Assembly (NCBI GenBank): GCA_023664625.1
Contig: JAMPFD010000002.1
Location: 62,001-126,000 of the forward strand
DNA: 64,000 nucleotides
Direction of reading: 5' to 3'
From: Bacillota bacterium
GTDB taxonomy: Bacteria > Bacteroidota > Bacteroidia > Bacteroidales > Bacteroidaceae
Shown here: one piece after another, positions 7,097 through 17,299 of the stretch
Position numbering within the stretch: the stretch's first letter is position 1
How the letters are laid out: each line of letters begins with the position of its first letter
Made by a program: the position numbers and the translations under genes
Notes under the pieces: generated by a model
What the model was told of the DNA's origin: nothing
The model's input: the letters and a program-made list of their open reading frames with translations, nothing else
The model's database searches: none

Positions 7097-9403
7097 TTAT
7101 TGAAGCGGGTCAAATATGTCAAGTCCTTTCTTCAGGTTGTCCTCCCAGCCGATTGTCTGGAACAGGTCTTTATTATTGTCCTGAACTGCCGAAGTCAATC
7201 CAAGAATATAATAATGAGGTTCATAGTTGATTACATAATCCGTATGAACACCTGCGGAAACTTTCTCAGAGCCGTCACCCTTGCGGAGTACACGAACAAG
7301 GAATGTCTGATAGAACTCTTTCACAGCAGTAACCTGAGCTGACGGTTCGCCGTTATCTCCGTAAAGAGTCTTGCGAAGGTCTATTGCCGCAGGACGGTAG
7401 TCGCCATAGCCTCCCTTGAAAATCGGATCAGGGAAGTTCGGATCCAGCAGAGGGTTCTTGACTGTCTTGCTCTTAGCCCAAGTGGTACCTCCAAGACCCG
7501 GACCGTCACCGGCATCAACATCCTCTACAATACGGAACAACATATTCTCACGGCGCTGGCCATTGAATTCCTTGAAGCCAAGGTAACGGCAAGTATTGCC
7601 GCCCCATCCTGTCAGTACCCAAGAACTTGGTGCACCAGGAATTTCATTAAAATGGGCGCCACCGTCAAATAGCAGCCAACGACGCATGTCGTCAAAACGC
7701 TTGCCCTCGTATGCGAACTCGATCTGACGCTCATAGAGAATTGCAGCCATACATGCAGCAGCATCAGTGGACAGATTTGCCTGCAAACCGTAGTTGTTGG
7801 CAGCTGTATAGCCTACACGTGCACGTATTTTCTGCAGCTGGTCGACAGCGACATCAAGTTTGCCTATCTGGCAAGCTGCCTCTGCAAGGTTAAGCAAAAC
7901 CTCAGCATAACGTATTTCCATGTAGGTACTTGCTGAACGCTCAAAGCCACTCTGGTCAGAATAAACATAGCGTGGAGAGTCATTGACATCCTTATCGTCA
8001 GAACGCTTACGGACATACATGCCCTTCACACTTGACATCAGATTGTCAGAACCGTATGCAGAGCCATTCTCGCCATACTCGTCATTAAGGCCTGCTTCTT
8101 TCTCATACCATGCATAGTTCCACAATTCATAGTTATCACCGGTATAAGGGTTGTTCAGGTTGGTAGTGTTAGGATCACCGTTGAATGCCCAACGTACACC
8201 TGGGAATGCAAATGTGCGGTAGAAACGCGGGTCACGGTCAATGAACGGGAAACGGTCGTCATAAGGTACGGAACTGTGCTCCAAGACACTGTTGTCGTAC
8301 TGTGAAGACTCTGCCGGGATTCTGCCGTCCTTCATAGGGAACATATCAACAAGCATCGCTGACGGATTAATTCCTGAACCGAGAGCATTGCTTGGACGTA
8401 TTGAATTTTCCCAGCTGCTGTTCTTCTGATAGTCCGGTGTAGAACCTTTCTGAATAGTATTGTAAAGAGTTACAAGCACGCCTTCAGTATTAGCTTTTCC
8501 TCTGTCAGAGAACATCTTTGCCCAGTTTGAGGCATTTGTTCCGGGATTCCCTTCATATGCAAGGCCGTTGCCACATGCAGCAAGAACAGGAAGTGAGTTG
8601 TTGATGCACTCGTATGCATCTTCCCAACGCTTCTGATCATTTGCACGGTTGAAGAGAGGCGAAGCCCAAAGAAGAAGTACACGTCCTTTCAAAGCGAGGG
8701 CTGCACCAGATGTTACACGGCCATAGTCGTCACCGCTTGTCCAGCCACCGTTAGTCGTAGCCTTTGCAAGGAGACTTGCCGCGTTATCGAGGTCTTCGCA
8801 TATAAACTTTATACAATCAGAGGTAGATGAGCGCTGGACGAAAGACTCTGCAACAGGGTCCTGTACTTCCTTGATGATAGGCACACCGCCATACCATTTC
8901 ACAAGAAGATAATAGCACCACGCACGCCAGAAGTACACCTGACCGAGAGCCATTGCTCTCTCATCCTCGGTGATTCCCCTGCTGTTTGTCACACCGCGGA
9001 TAACATCATTGATATTACGGATACGGCCCCATGCCATAGTCTGAATGTTTCCTGTCATATTGAATCCCCAGTCACTGACGGTGCTATGTCCGTTAAGACT
9101 GTTGGACTGAAGTATGGAATTAGGATTCACAAAAGAACCAAAGCCCGAGTATTCCTCTGTACATTTTGCCAGGCCATCAGGACGGCCCGTACTGGTAAAC
9201 TGCCAGCTTGCGTCAGCATTTACATCCGTCAGACAGAACTTATAGACATCACTGATACGTCCCTGGACACCGTCGAAGTACTCGTAAGCCTCCGTATCTG
9301 TCTGGTCATAGTTTTTCTTGTTCTGCAGGAATTCGTCACTGCAAGAAGAAAGGGCAAGACCTGCAAGCAGGAAAGCACCTATAAATTTTATATTTTTCGT
9401 CAT
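7097..9403 (-). CDS. SusD/RagB-type surface glycan-binding lipoprotein
   Basis: 768 residues, longer than the usual 500-650 of the family. Lipoprotein signal with the lipidated cysteine at residue 21 (LALSSC). The fold is that of SusD: an all-helical TPR scaffold, seen in segments such as ALGQVYFWRAWCYYLLVKWYGGVPI near residue 150, SGAALALKGRVLLLWASPLF near 235, and the C-terminal AILYERQIEFAYEGKRFDDMRRW typical of RagB/SusD proteins. It binds oligosaccharides at the outer surface and forms the lid on its SusC partner, encoded directly upstream with a 32-bp gap. Pectic substrate is inferred from the flanking lyases. Last gene of a long unit; its terminator follows immediately. Confidence 0.95.
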   Translation of the reverse strand: MTKNIKFIGAFLLAGLALSSCSDEFLQNKKNYDQTDTEAYEYFDGVQGRISDVYKFCLTDVNADASWQFTSTGRPDGLAKCTEEYSGFGSFVNPNSILQSNSLNGHSTVSDWGFNMTGNIQTMAWGRIRNINDVIRGVTNSRGITEDERAMALGQVYFWRAWCYYLLVKWYGGVPIIKEVQDPVAESFVQRSSTSDCIKFICEDLDNAASLLAKATTNGGWTSGDDYGRVTSGAALALKGRVLLLWASPLFNRANDQKRWEDAYECINNSLPVLAACGNGLAYEGNPGTNASNWAKMFSDRGKANTEGVLVTLYNTIQKGSTPDYQKNSSWENSIRPSNALGSGINPSAMLVDMFPMKDGRIPAESSQYDNSVLEHSSVPYDDRFPFIDRDPRFYRTFAFPGVRWAFNGDPNTTNLNNPYTGDNYELWNYAWYEKEAGLNDEYGENGSAYGSDNLMSSVKGMYVRKRSDDKDVNDSPRYVYSDQSGFERSASTYMEIRYAEVLLNLAEAACQIGKLDVAVDQLQKIRARVGYTAANNYGLQANLSTDAAACMAAILYERQIEFAYEGKRFDDMRRWLLFDGGAHFNEIPGAPSSWVLTGWGGNTCRYLGFKEFNGQRRENMLFRIVEDVDAGDGPGLGGTTWAKSKTVKNPLLDPNFPDPIFKGGYGDYRPAAIDLRKTLYGDNGEPSAQVTAVKEFYQTFLVRVLRKGDGSEKVSAGVHTDYVINYEPHYYILGLTSAVQDNNKDLFQTIGWEDNLKKGLDIFDPLQ

Positions 9404-9435
9404 TATATTCTGAATTTAGAATTATCGGACATTGA

Positions 9436-12400
9436 TTAGAAAGAAACATTTACGCCAATAGTCCACTTACGCAGTGTAGGGTAGCTGCCGTAGCTTGTCA
9501 TTGGGTCGATAAAGTTGTCTGGATAAGGGTTGTAGAAACTTAGGAGATTCTGACCTGTCACATTGAGACGCACACTTGAAATGCCAAGCGGTTTCAGCCA
9601 CTCAGACGGAAGTCTGTAAGCCAATGTCAGACGGTTCAGTCTGATACGTGTACCACTGATGCGCCAGAATGAAGATGTAACACTGTTTACACTTGAGTAA
9701 GCAAGGTTAGGGAACTTTGCGTCACGGTTCTGTGCAACGACCAGATTACCCTTGTCATCATACACATCCTGATATGAATACATATTGTCCACATTCCAGA
9801 AACTTGGCATGTTCTTGTAGTGCAGTGTAGATGTAGAAGCGGAGAGAACGCTGCTGTCAATGAAGCTGTAGCCACCCCAGCTTGCAGACAACTGAGCTGT
9901 GAGTGAGAAGCTCTTGTACTCTGCACTAAGATTTGCAGTGAATCCGTACGGATTGCTACGGTGGTTAAGTTCAACGAGGTCGTATGTTCCGTCCACGGAG
10001 CCATCAGGTCCTGCGTATGTACCATCCTCCTGCTTCTTGCCACGGACATCCTTATAGATAAGCATACCCGGACGAACGTCCTTCTTTTCCAAGCCCATAT
10101 AGCGGCAGTCCTCTATCGGTGTGCCGGAATTCTCACTAAGTGTTGCAAAGTATTCCTCAATGTCCTGGAATGAGCGGAACATTCCTATGCACTGCATTCC
10201 CCAAGTTCCCATGCTTGCACGGTGTCCCGGGTAGACGGCATGGTACTGGCCTTCGCCTGTATTCCACTCCTGTACAAGAACCTTGTCGTCAGAATATGAA
10301 GTATTGATACCCACCTTATATTTGAAATCCTTGCCGATCTTATCACGCCATGTAAGAGAAAGTTCATAGCCCCAGCTGTCACTTTCGCCCCAGTTGATGT
10401 TTGCAGACTGTGTTCCGATAGTAGTCGGGATTGTGGAAGAGAATGTCATGAACTTCTCGCGGTCCCACTGGTGATAATACTCAAGTCCTACAGAAAGCCT
10501 GCTTCTAAGCACGTTAAAGTCAAGACCGAGGTTAAACTTATAAGACTTATCCCAGTGAGCATTCTCATTAACGGCAGAATTGTTCTTGTTGATAGTGATA
10601 TGGGAACCGGACTTGTTCTCATCACCTTCACCGAACACGGCACCCTTGTCCTTGTCGGTACCATAGTTCTGACGCCATGCCCAAGCGACAGTATTGTCAC
10701 GGCCTGTAAGACCGAAAGAGCCACGGATCTTCAAATAGTCAATCCATTTCACATTATCCTGGAACCATTTTTCCTCAGATACGATCCAGCCCGCAGATGC
10801 AGAAGGGAAGAATCCCCAATAGTTCTTCGGAGCGAACTTTGTAGAAGCGTCAGAACGGAAAAGGAACTCAAAGAGGTAACGGTTATTGTAAGCATAGTTG
10901 ATACGGCCGATATATGAAAGAGAACCTGATTCACTGCGATAAGAGTTTGCCGTAGGGACGCTCTCCCATGTTACAGAGTTGAACTCACCTGTAGTAAACT
11001 TATACGGATGTGTGACCATACCGTCAACATACTCAGACTCTGCCTCTGACTTCTCTATTGAGAAGAGAGCACCGACATGATGTTTGCCGAAGTCACGTGC
11101 ATAGTTGACATTGAAGTTCAGCTGATAGTTATCAGTGCGGGACATTGAACGGCTGAGGAAACCGCCTTCCTGACCGTTATTGATTTCCTTACCATTATTC
11201 GAGAGCAGGAAGTTATTGTCAGCCATCAGATCCTCCCAAGGCATCACCTCACCGCCTGTCGGTGTGTACATGTGCTCACCGGAGCCGCCTCGGAGAACCA
11301 TCTTATAGAGAGCGTATGACGAGCCGAACTCATTACCCTTCTCCGAATTTATACTCTTAGAATAAGCGACACGTGCAGTAAGGCCTTTCAAAGGTTTGTA
11401 TATCTCTCCGAAGTCAATGTCAACGTTTCCGCTGATATTAAGGTTGGATGTCATATTGCGGCTATAGTCGCCACTGTTGTTGAGCACAGAATAAGAATAA
11501 AGTTCCTCGCTCTGATTACCTGCTGCACCATTGCTTGGACCGAACGCCACGATAGGCATGCCGTTAACCTCTTCAGGGATATAAGTCGGACGTGTGAGCA
11601 GGATATTGTAGTCCTTCTCCTTGTTTGTACCGCCAACCTTGATGAGAGGTTTGTTGTTCTTCCCATAGTCACCGCTGACAGTCATGCCGGCCTTCATCCA
11701 TTTTGTAACCTTCATGTCGACACCGGCACGGAAGTTCCAACGGTTATAGTCAAGTTTGCCAAGGTTACCATCCTGGTCAAAGTAAGAGATGTTGGCAAAA
11801 TAGTTTGCCTTCTCTGTCGCACCGGAGATATTGATAGAGTGCTTCTGGGTGAAAGCAGTACGCCAGTATTTGTCAAGCAGGTTATAGTTCAGAGACTTCA
11901 TCGCCTCAAGCTCGTCAGCCTGGAAGATGTCACGGCGGTGATCGATGATGCTGTTAGGGTCGGCAGCAGCCACGGCATTATAGAGCAGACCATAGTTGTA
12001 TGTGTCAAGCATCTTAGGAGTTGACACTGCGTCAGCTATACCGAATGTTCCGCTGTATGAAATCTGCGGAGCACCGATTTTGCCTTTCTTTGTCGTCACG
12101 AGAATAACGCCATTGGCAGCACGCGCACCATAAACGGCAGCGGCGGCATCCTTCAGCACGGAGATATTCTCAATGGTGGAAGGGTCAAGGTTATTGAATG
12201 CTGTCTGGCCGAGATTCTCAACCGTGGTGCCTACCTTCACTTCATTAGGATAAATGTAACCGTCGATAACATAGAGAGGACCACCGCTGTTGCCACGGAT
12301 GGTGATTGACGCTGCCTCACCAGGACGGCTCTCACCACCGCTGACAGACATACCGTTAACCATGCCGGAGAGAGTTGATGACAGGTTGCCGGAAGACAAG

Positions 12401-12798
12401 TCCTGGATTTCCTCCATAGGCACAGTCGCAACAGAGCCTGTGAGATGGGCTTTCTTCTGTGAGCCGTAACCAACGACAACCACCTCGTTAAGAGTAACGT
12501 CAGAAGGAGCAAGCTTTACTGTACCGCCGGCGGCAACAGTCTGTGTGTCATATCCTATATATGAGATTGACACTTTTGCACCCTTTGGTGCAGAGACGGT
12601 ATAGTTACCGTCAATATTGGTAATTGTGCCTGTACCCTTTGTACCTGCAACGATAACCGATGCACCGATGATAGGCTCACCGTTCTCGTCAAGTACCGTA
12701 CCTGTATACTGCTGATTCTGTGCCATTGCCGGAACAGCAAAGACAATTGTCAGCAGAAGCGACAGGGCTATACTGAGAATTCTGTTATGTTTTGTCAT
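9436..12798 (-). CDS. SusC/RagA TonB-dependent outer-membrane importer
   Basis: 1120 residues from the ATG at 12798, chosen because a clear signal peptide (MTKHNRILSIALSLLLTIVF...AMAQ) starts there; an in-frame ATG at 12891 would add 31 residues without signal character. After the signal comes the carboxypeptidase-regulatory-like domain (YTGTVLDENGEPIIGASV, about 30-105), the LNEVVVVGYG segment that marks SusC proteins, the TonB plug (about 120-235, with ARAANGVILVTTKKGK) and the 22-strand barrel ending in an aromatic beta-strand (TIGVNVSF). It imports oligosaccharides handed over by SusD using TonB energy. No promoter is visible directly upstream, so transcription probably comes from the PL1 promoter at 17268. 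Confidence 0.95.
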   Translation of the reverse strand: MTKHNRILSIALSLLLTIVFAVPAMAQNQQYTGTVLDENGEPIIGASVIVAGTKGTGTITNIDGNYTVSAPKGAKVSISYIGYDTQTVAAGGTVKLAPSDVTLNEVVVVGYGSQKKAHLTGSVATVPMEEIQDLSSGNLSSTLSGMVNGMSVSGGESRPGEAASITIRGNSGGPLYVIDGYIYPNEVKVGTTVENLGQTAFNNLDPSTIENISVLKDAAAAVYGARAANGVILVTTKKGKIGAPQISYSGTFGIADAVSTPKMLDTYNYGLLYNAVAAADPNSIIDHRRDIFQADELEAMKSLNYNLLDKYWRTAFTQKHSINISGATEKANYFANISYFDQDGNLGKLDYNRWNFRAGVDMKVTKWMKAGMTVSGDYGKNNKPLIKVGGTNKEKDYNILLTRPTYIPEEVNGMPIVAFGPSNGAAGNQSEELYSYSVLNNSGDYSRNMTSNLNISGNVDIDFGEIYKPLKGLTARVAYSKSINSEKGNEFGSSYALYKMVLRGGSGEHMYTPTGGEVMPWEDLMADNNFLLSNNGKEINNGQEGGFLSRSMSRTDNYQLNFNVNYARDFGKHHVGALFSIEKSEAESEYVDGMVTHPYKFTTGEFNSVTWESVPTANSYRSESGSLSYIGRINYAYNNRYLFEFLFRSDASTKFAPKNYWGFFPSASAGWIVSEEKWFQDNVKWIDYLKIRGSFGLTGRDNTVAWAWRQNYGTDKDKGAVFGEGDENKSGSHITINKNNSAVNENAHWDKSYKFNLGLDFNVLRSRLSVGLEYYHQWDREKFMTFSSTIPTTIGTQSANINWGESDSWGYELSLTWRDKIGKDFKYKVGINTSYSDDKVLVQEWNTGEGQYHAVYPGHRASMGTWGMQCIGMFRSFQDIEEYFATLSENSGTPIEDCRYMGLEKKDVRPGMLIYKDVRGKKQEDGTYAGPDGSVDGTYDLVELNHRSNPYGFTANLSAEYKSFSLTAQLSASWGGYSFIDSSVLSASTSTLHYKNMPSFWNVDNMYSYQDVYDDKGNLVVAQNRDAKFPNLAYSSVNSVTSSFWRISGTRIRLNRLTLAYRLPSEWLKPLGISSVRLNVTGQNLLSFYNPYPDNFIDPMTSYGSYPTLRKWTIGVNVSF

Positions 12799-12909
12799 AA
12801 CTTTATTATGTTTTTCGTTTATGATTTTATGTTTAATTCCACCCGCTACAGGGCAGCATCCCGAAAGTGCAGTTTTCTGCATCAGGGACATTTATGTTGA
12901 AAAAGAGGT

Positions 12910-14364
12910 TTAGTCAAGCCAGCGCGGGTCACCGATCTTGGCTGAGTTCTGTGCCGCGCCGCTCATGTGGAAGTCTGCGGATTTGACATCACCAGTAGGA
13001 TTTGTGAAGCCCGGGTTGCCTAGGATTGCAGTGCCGGTATTGTCATATCCATCCACACTCATATCTGCATTCCCGAACCAATATGTATTGTTTCTGAACA
13101 CCGCATTCGGAGAGGTCTTGCGTCCGAGGAAGTAGCGTGCCACGCCACCGGGCGACACTTTGTTTTCCGGATCCAAGTTACCGCTGCAGTCAACGAACAC
13201 GCATTCTTTCAAAATAAAGTTCGCCGAGCCGGCAATACCGTCATAGTTGCCCAGCTGTTGCGTGCGCGAGATATTATAGAATGTAGAATTTGTATATGAT
13301 ATTGATGCGTTAGTGAGTCCCACATCGCTGCTCTTTCCGCCATTACTGTAGCGTACGAAATATGTCATATCCATATCACCGGTGTTCCATATTGTGGAAT
13401 TGCGGATTGCAAGGTCATTGACATGGCTGCCGCCGCTGTAGAATTCTATGAAAGGTGAAGTGGCAGTTGACTCAAGGTGCACGAGGCAGTTGTCAATGAT
13501 GACAGTCTTTGCGCAGTATTTCACGCCGTTGTCATAAAGGAAGCGTGTGTGCAGGCGGTCAACGGTACAGTTCTTCATATATATCGGTTCTGTGACGAAA
13601 TATATGTTGTTGCCCACAATGAGGTCATTCTTCGCGTTTTTGCTCATTGTTATAAGGTTAGCCTGTGACTTTGAGCAATCTATGTTAAGGTTTTTCAGAG
13701 TGAAGCCATCACCGATGACAAAGCCTGCCGTGCCACCTGTAAGTTCAATATTTGCAGGAGAAGTTGCGACTGTGCTGCGTATGGTACCCATGTGTGAGCC
13801 GAAGTCAACAACGCCCGACATTGTGTACGATGCACCCGGCTCGAGGTTGATACAGACATCCCCCTCATAGTCGTCAGGGATAGGATTTGCCGCAAGCCAT
13901 GTAGTAATGTCAGAGCCGGCAGGAACAGTCTTCCATGTAGGAACGAAAGAATTGAACGCGAACAGGCTTGACTGCTCTGCATCCTGATTGTTTAGAGCCT
14001 TGTTGCCGATAGTCTGGATTTCCAGTTCATAGAATGTATCCTCCACACGCGGGAATGTCAGAGAGCATCCGTCCACGATAGAATCCTGGAAAACCACTAC
14101 CGGTTCATTTGCTGTGTCCGTGACGTCTTTCACAGTACATTTGAAACCGCTTGCACCCTTTACCAACGGCCAAGTGATAATCCAACTTGAGCCGTCAGCA
14201 TTCTTACTGGCAACAATGGCATCACTCTCAGGCGACAGAAGCACCGCATCATGAACAGAAGACTGCCATGACTCTTCGTCAAAACCGTCTTGTGCACACG
14301 AAGCCATGAAAAGTGACACACATAGAGACAATGCCGTCCCTATAAGTTTCGTTTTCTTGTTCAT
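12910..14364 (-). CDS. DUF4957/DUF5123-type surface lipoprotein
   Basis: 484 residues. Lipobox MASC puts the lipidated cysteine at residue 23. A fibronectin-like stretch (about 35-150, with GSSWIITWPLVKGASGFKCTV) is followed by a right-handed beta-helix part (about 160-484) with repeated rungs such as MKNCTVDRLHTRFLYDN and LAIRNSTIWNTGD, the pattern of the DUF4957 and DUF5123 domains seen in Bacteroides pectin loci. It is likely a surface glycan-binding protein in the SusE/SusF position. Unusually, it precedes susC rather than following susD. No catalytic residues are recognisable. Confidence 0.85.
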   Translation of the reverse strand: MNKKTKLIGTALSLCVSLFMASCAQDGFDEESWQSSVHDAVLLSPESDAIVASKNADGSSWIITWPLVKGASGFKCTVKDVTDTANEPVVVFQDSIVDGCSLTFPRVEDTFYELEIQTIGNKALNNQDAEQSSLFAFNSFVPTWKTVPAGSDITTWLAANPIPDDYEGDVCINLEPGASYTMSGVVDFGSHMGTIRSTVATSPANIELTGGTAGFVIGDGFTLKNLNIDCSKSQANLITMSKNAKNDLIVGNNIYFVTEPIYMKNCTVDRLHTRFLYDNGVKYCAKTVIIDNCLVHLESTATSPFIEFYSGGSHVNDLAIRNSTIWNTGDMDMTYFVRYSNGGKSSDVGLTNASISYTNSTFYNISRTQQLGNYDGIAGSANFILKECVFVDCSGNLDPENKVSPGGVARYFLGRKTSPNAVFRNNTYWFGNADMSVDGYDNTGTAILGNPGFTNPTGDVKSADFHMSGAAQNSAKIGDPRWLD

Positions 14365-14495
14365 AGTTTTTTTTAGTTTAGTTATTTAGAGTTGATTGAT
14401 TTTTCATCTTTATGTCAAGTAACTGCCGGAAATCATTTAACAATGAAGCGGCTGCTTGCTGCAAACCGATTTACAGCGGCTGCTTGCCGCACCGG
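14365..14495. repeat. Spacer with a terminal-repeat-like segment
   Basis: 14417-14439 reads AAGTAACTGCCGGAAATCA followed by TTTA, very close to the left end of the MITE-like elements at 35564 and 60052. The rest has two direct copies of GCGGCTGCTTGC (about 14447 and 14475). No promoter is seen. Confidence 0.45.
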
Positions 14496-15503
14496 CTATT
14501 TTCCGAACACCTCATGCAGATATGCCACATTGTCTCCGAAATTGCCGCGCACGTTCTTCACATCCTTTGCATTGCGTGAGCGTTCAACGGTAAGCCATCC
14601 TCTGTATCCTATCTTGTCAAGAGTCTTCTTGACAACCGGCATGTCTATGTCGGTGTCGTGACGGAGAGTGACACGGTCGGTGTTGGAGACATGTATCTGT
14701 ACAATATTCTTTGAGCCGAGCCTCTTCAGTTCCTTACAGATAAGATCTGTGGACGACTTTGCGCCCGTCTTATCCTCTCCGGCCTTGTAACGGTCACAGG
14801 CATCCTGGAAGTTGTAGTAAATCTTTATACCCTTGGAATTGATTTTCTTCAGCATTCCCAATGATATGTCAGCCGGCTGAGCAGTGCGGATACCGACGGT
14901 GATGCCACGCTTCAGTGCCATCTCTCCAATCATGTGGAGGCGCACGCAGAGAGTGTCATACGCATCCTTCTGTTCCTGTGTCGCATCAGGATTTGTCAGG
15001 CCCTCAACCCATATACGTCCTGAACCGCCGAGAGGCAGGAACGCCGTCTTGGCACCGAACTTCTCCATTGTGTCAAAGCAATCGTTCATCAGGTCACGAT
15101 AATTCTGCAGGCTCTCCGCCTTTGTGTGCGGATAGCATTCCTTTGTACCGTCCTCCTTTGTATATTCGTTGAAGCGGCGGTCGATAAGCGTCTGTGCAAA
15201 GAATCCCGACATGGCCACAGACGAGACCTTCAGACCGAGAGAGTCAAGCATGTGACGGTATTTCACCGTCTCATTCTCATGAGTACGGAAACGGTTCTCA
15301 AAGAGAACACGCCTTCCCAGCGAGCCCATGTCCATCTCCACTCCGTCAGCACCGATTTCCTTACTGAGCGTCAGGGCGCTCGGCTTCTGACGTTTCAGCA
15401 TCATCCAGTCACAGCAGCTGACACCGGCTATCTGGGCGAATGAAGGTGCGAAATAGAGTGACAGCAGCAACAGTGCAAATATTCTCATACTAAGTCTCTT
15501 CAT
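14496..15503 (-). CDS. Secreted sugar-phosphate-isomerase/epimerase-like TIM barrel protein
   Basis: 335 residues. Signal peptide at about 1-23 (RIFALLLLSLYFAPSFAQ) shows export, which is unusual for a xylose-isomerase-like (AP endonuclease 2 superfamily) barrel but common in Bacteroidota catabolic loci. Visible barrel features: EIGADGVEMDMG near 50, IVQIHVSNTD near 272 and GWLTVERS near 307, which keep a histidine and the final glutamate of the metal site. The strand that normally carries the first metal-binding glutamate reads ITVGIRTAQ, so that ligand appears absent. Function is unknown; isomerisation or a non-catalytic binding role are both possible. Its ATG shares one base with the TAA of the upstream PL1 gene. 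Confidence 0.75.
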   Translation of the reverse strand: MKRLSMRIFALLLLSLYFAPSFAQIAGVSCCDWMMLKRQKPSALTLSKEIGADGVEMDMGSLGRRVLFENRFRTHENETVKYRHMLDSLGLKVSSVAMSGFFAQTLIDRRFNEYTKEDGTKECYPHTKAESLQNYRDLMNDCFDTMEKFGAKTAFLPLGGSGRIWVEGLTNPDATQEQKDAYDTLCVRLHMIGEMALKRGITVGIRTAQPADISLGMLKKINSKGIKIYYNFQDACDRYKAGEDKTGAKSSTDLICKELKRLGSKNIVQIHVSNTDRVTLRHDTDIDMPVVKKTLDKIGYRGWLTVERSRNAKDVKNVRGNFGDNVAYLHEVFGK

Positions 15504-17176
15504 TATTTCTTGAAATATTCGAGGTCGTTGATGTAAAGTTCTATATTCATGTATCCGCTTTCAGTAAGTGCGGTGGCGTCAGAAGCGTCATTAGGGTTCA
15601 GTCCGTGAGCCTTCTCCCACTCGTCCGGCATGCCGTCACGGTCAGAGTCAACGCGTGGAGTTCCCTTATATTCAGGAAGCCCGCCCATCTGTTCAGGATG
15701 TGTTATGATACCCATCTTGTAAGAGTCAGCCGGAAGGCGGCGCTTGACATACGGGCTTACGAAAGGCTTTGCTTTCTTTGTATAGTCAAACTTTCCTGAC
15801 TTCACGCTGCGTATGATTTTCTCGTCAACGGCATCACGCTTAGGAAGCGTCGCACCTACATTGGCAAGGACGTAGTCATAAGCCTCCTGAGCTGTCATCA
15901 CATTCTTTGGCTTATTATATTTAAAAGGTGTATCCACCTTGAGCAGCGAGCGTATCGCGTCATTGCCTTCTATTCCGGCAGGCTGCACGCCGCCGTTCCA
16001 GTTGTCGGCAGAGACCTCCAGGTATCCCTCCACGAAGTTGCCGCTGACGTATGCCTTGCCCCACTTGTCCTGTGTCTCCTTTGAGCGTCCGTGCTCAGGC
16101 TTGAGGATACGGTAGCAGATAGCCTTATTGATGTTATAGCCTGTGACAGGCCCCGGCTTATAGTAGTTGTTGATGATGTTGTAGAGAGACGTATTGTCAC
16201 CGCCGTCAACAGAGCGGTTCCACCAGTTGAAGAGGACATTGTTCACCATGTTGAAGTCACCGTTCATGGCGATAGACGGGTTGCGTGAGATGTTGTTGGC
16301 GAAGAGATTGCGTGTGAACAGCGAGTTATATCCGCCTATCGACGCTCCGAAAGCATGATTGTAGAGGTCAAGTCCGTGGGCGAAGATACAGTCCTGGATC
16401 GTGATATTGACAGTAGCGAGCTTATCCTGCTTGCCGTTGTATCTTGCATATACATGACGATACATGGACATAACCTCGTCAAGTCCCCATGAAGCGGAGC
16501 AGTGGTCATAGATAATGTTTCCGATACCGTTGCCGCCGCACGCGTCATCACGGTGTGCCACATCGAGGGCACCGCGGCGGAAACGCATAAAGCGTACAAT
16601 GACATCATGTGTGTCTACCAGCACAGTCTCGCCTGTCACGACTATTCCGTCGCCCGGAGCTGTCTGTCCGGCGATGGTGATATACGGTGCAATGATGTTA
16701 ATCGGGCGCTTCAGCTTTATCTCACCTGAGACATTGAAGACGACGACACGCGGGCCGCCGGCCTCACAAGCCTCACGCAAGGTGCCCGGTCCTGAGTCGG
16801 CAAGCGATGTGACCACATAGACCTTGCTCTCCACCGGAGCGCCGAGATAGTTCACACCACGTCCTCCGAAAGAGTACATGCCGCCACCCTCGGCACCGGG
16901 GAACGCCGGTATTGCAGCCTGCTTGAGGTCAGCAGGAGCATTTGCCTGCGGTACGAACGGCTTACCCTTGAAGACACCGTCCATCACTGCCGGCATGGCC
17001 TTTTCCCAAGCCGCTTCATTCATTGCATCCCACTGAGCATCCTCCTGTGCACCACGCACCTTGACGGAATCAGGGATTGTCGGATACTGGGCATTGGCTA
17101 TGCCGAAAGAGAAAACCGAAAAATTAAGGACAACAGCAGCCCTCAGCAGTTTTTTTCCTGTAGTAATGATGTTCAT
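15503..17176 (-). CDS. PL1 family pectate lyase
   Basis: 557 residues. Signal peptide at about 1-30 (ending GIANAQ). The core matches the PL1 at 1670-3400: GAEGGGMYSFGGRG, VYVVTSLADSGPGTLREACE, VIVRFMRFRRG, IYDHCSASWGLDE and RNPS with the predicted catalytic arginine. The C-terminus has one DSDRDGMPDEWE calcium-type loop and a second, weaker loop without the classic acidic residues, unlike its paralogue. Expected to cleave homogalacturonan by beta-elimination. It is the first gene of the long unit PL1, TIM barrel, lipoprotein, SusC, SusD; its promoter lies at 17268-17299. Confidence 0.9.
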   Translation of the reverse strand: MNIITTGKKLLRAAVVLNFSVFSFGIANAQYPTIPDSVKVRGAQEDAQWDAMNEAAWEKAMPAVMDGVFKGKPFVPQANAPADLKQAAIPAFPGAEGGGMYSFGGRGVNYLGAPVESKVYVVTSLADSGPGTLREACEAGGPRVVVFNVSGEIKLKRPINIIAPYITIAGQTAPGDGIVVTGETVLVDTHDVIVRFMRFRRGALDVAHRDDACGGNGIGNIIYDHCSASWGLDEVMSMYRHVYARYNGKQDKLATVNITIQDCIFAHGLDLYNHAFGASIGGYNSLFTRNLFANNISRNPSIAMNGDFNMVNNVLFNWWNRSVDGGDNTSLYNIINNYYKPGPVTGYNINKAICYRILKPEHGRSKETQDKWGKAYVSGNFVEGYLEVSADNWNGGVQPAGIEGNDAIRSLLKVDTPFKYNKPKNVMTAQEAYDYVLANVGATLPKRDAVDEKIIRSVKSGKFDYTKKAKPFVSPYVKRRLPADSYKMGIITHPEQMGGLPEYKGTPRVDSDRDGMPDEWEKAHGLNPNDASDATALTESGYMNIELYINDLEYFKK

Positions 17177-17267
17177 GATAAATTTTTCGTGCCATAAAGG
17201 GGCGTGGTATTATCCACGCCCAGCAATGTGACAAATGACTTTTTAGGTTAGTTTGATATTTTATCTG

Positions 17268-17299
17268 CAAAGATACGACATTTAACTGAAAACTACAAA
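17268..17299 (-). promoter_or_regulatory. Promoter of the PL1-to-SusD unit
   Basis: Minus strand: -33 TTTG at 17299-17296, 20-bp spacer, -7 TATCTTTG at 17275-17268. The predicted leader is about 85 bases. Confidence 0.75.

Noticed and set aside
12799..12891. 31-residue extension of SusC
   Set aside because: It lacks signal-peptide character; a proper signal starts at 12798.
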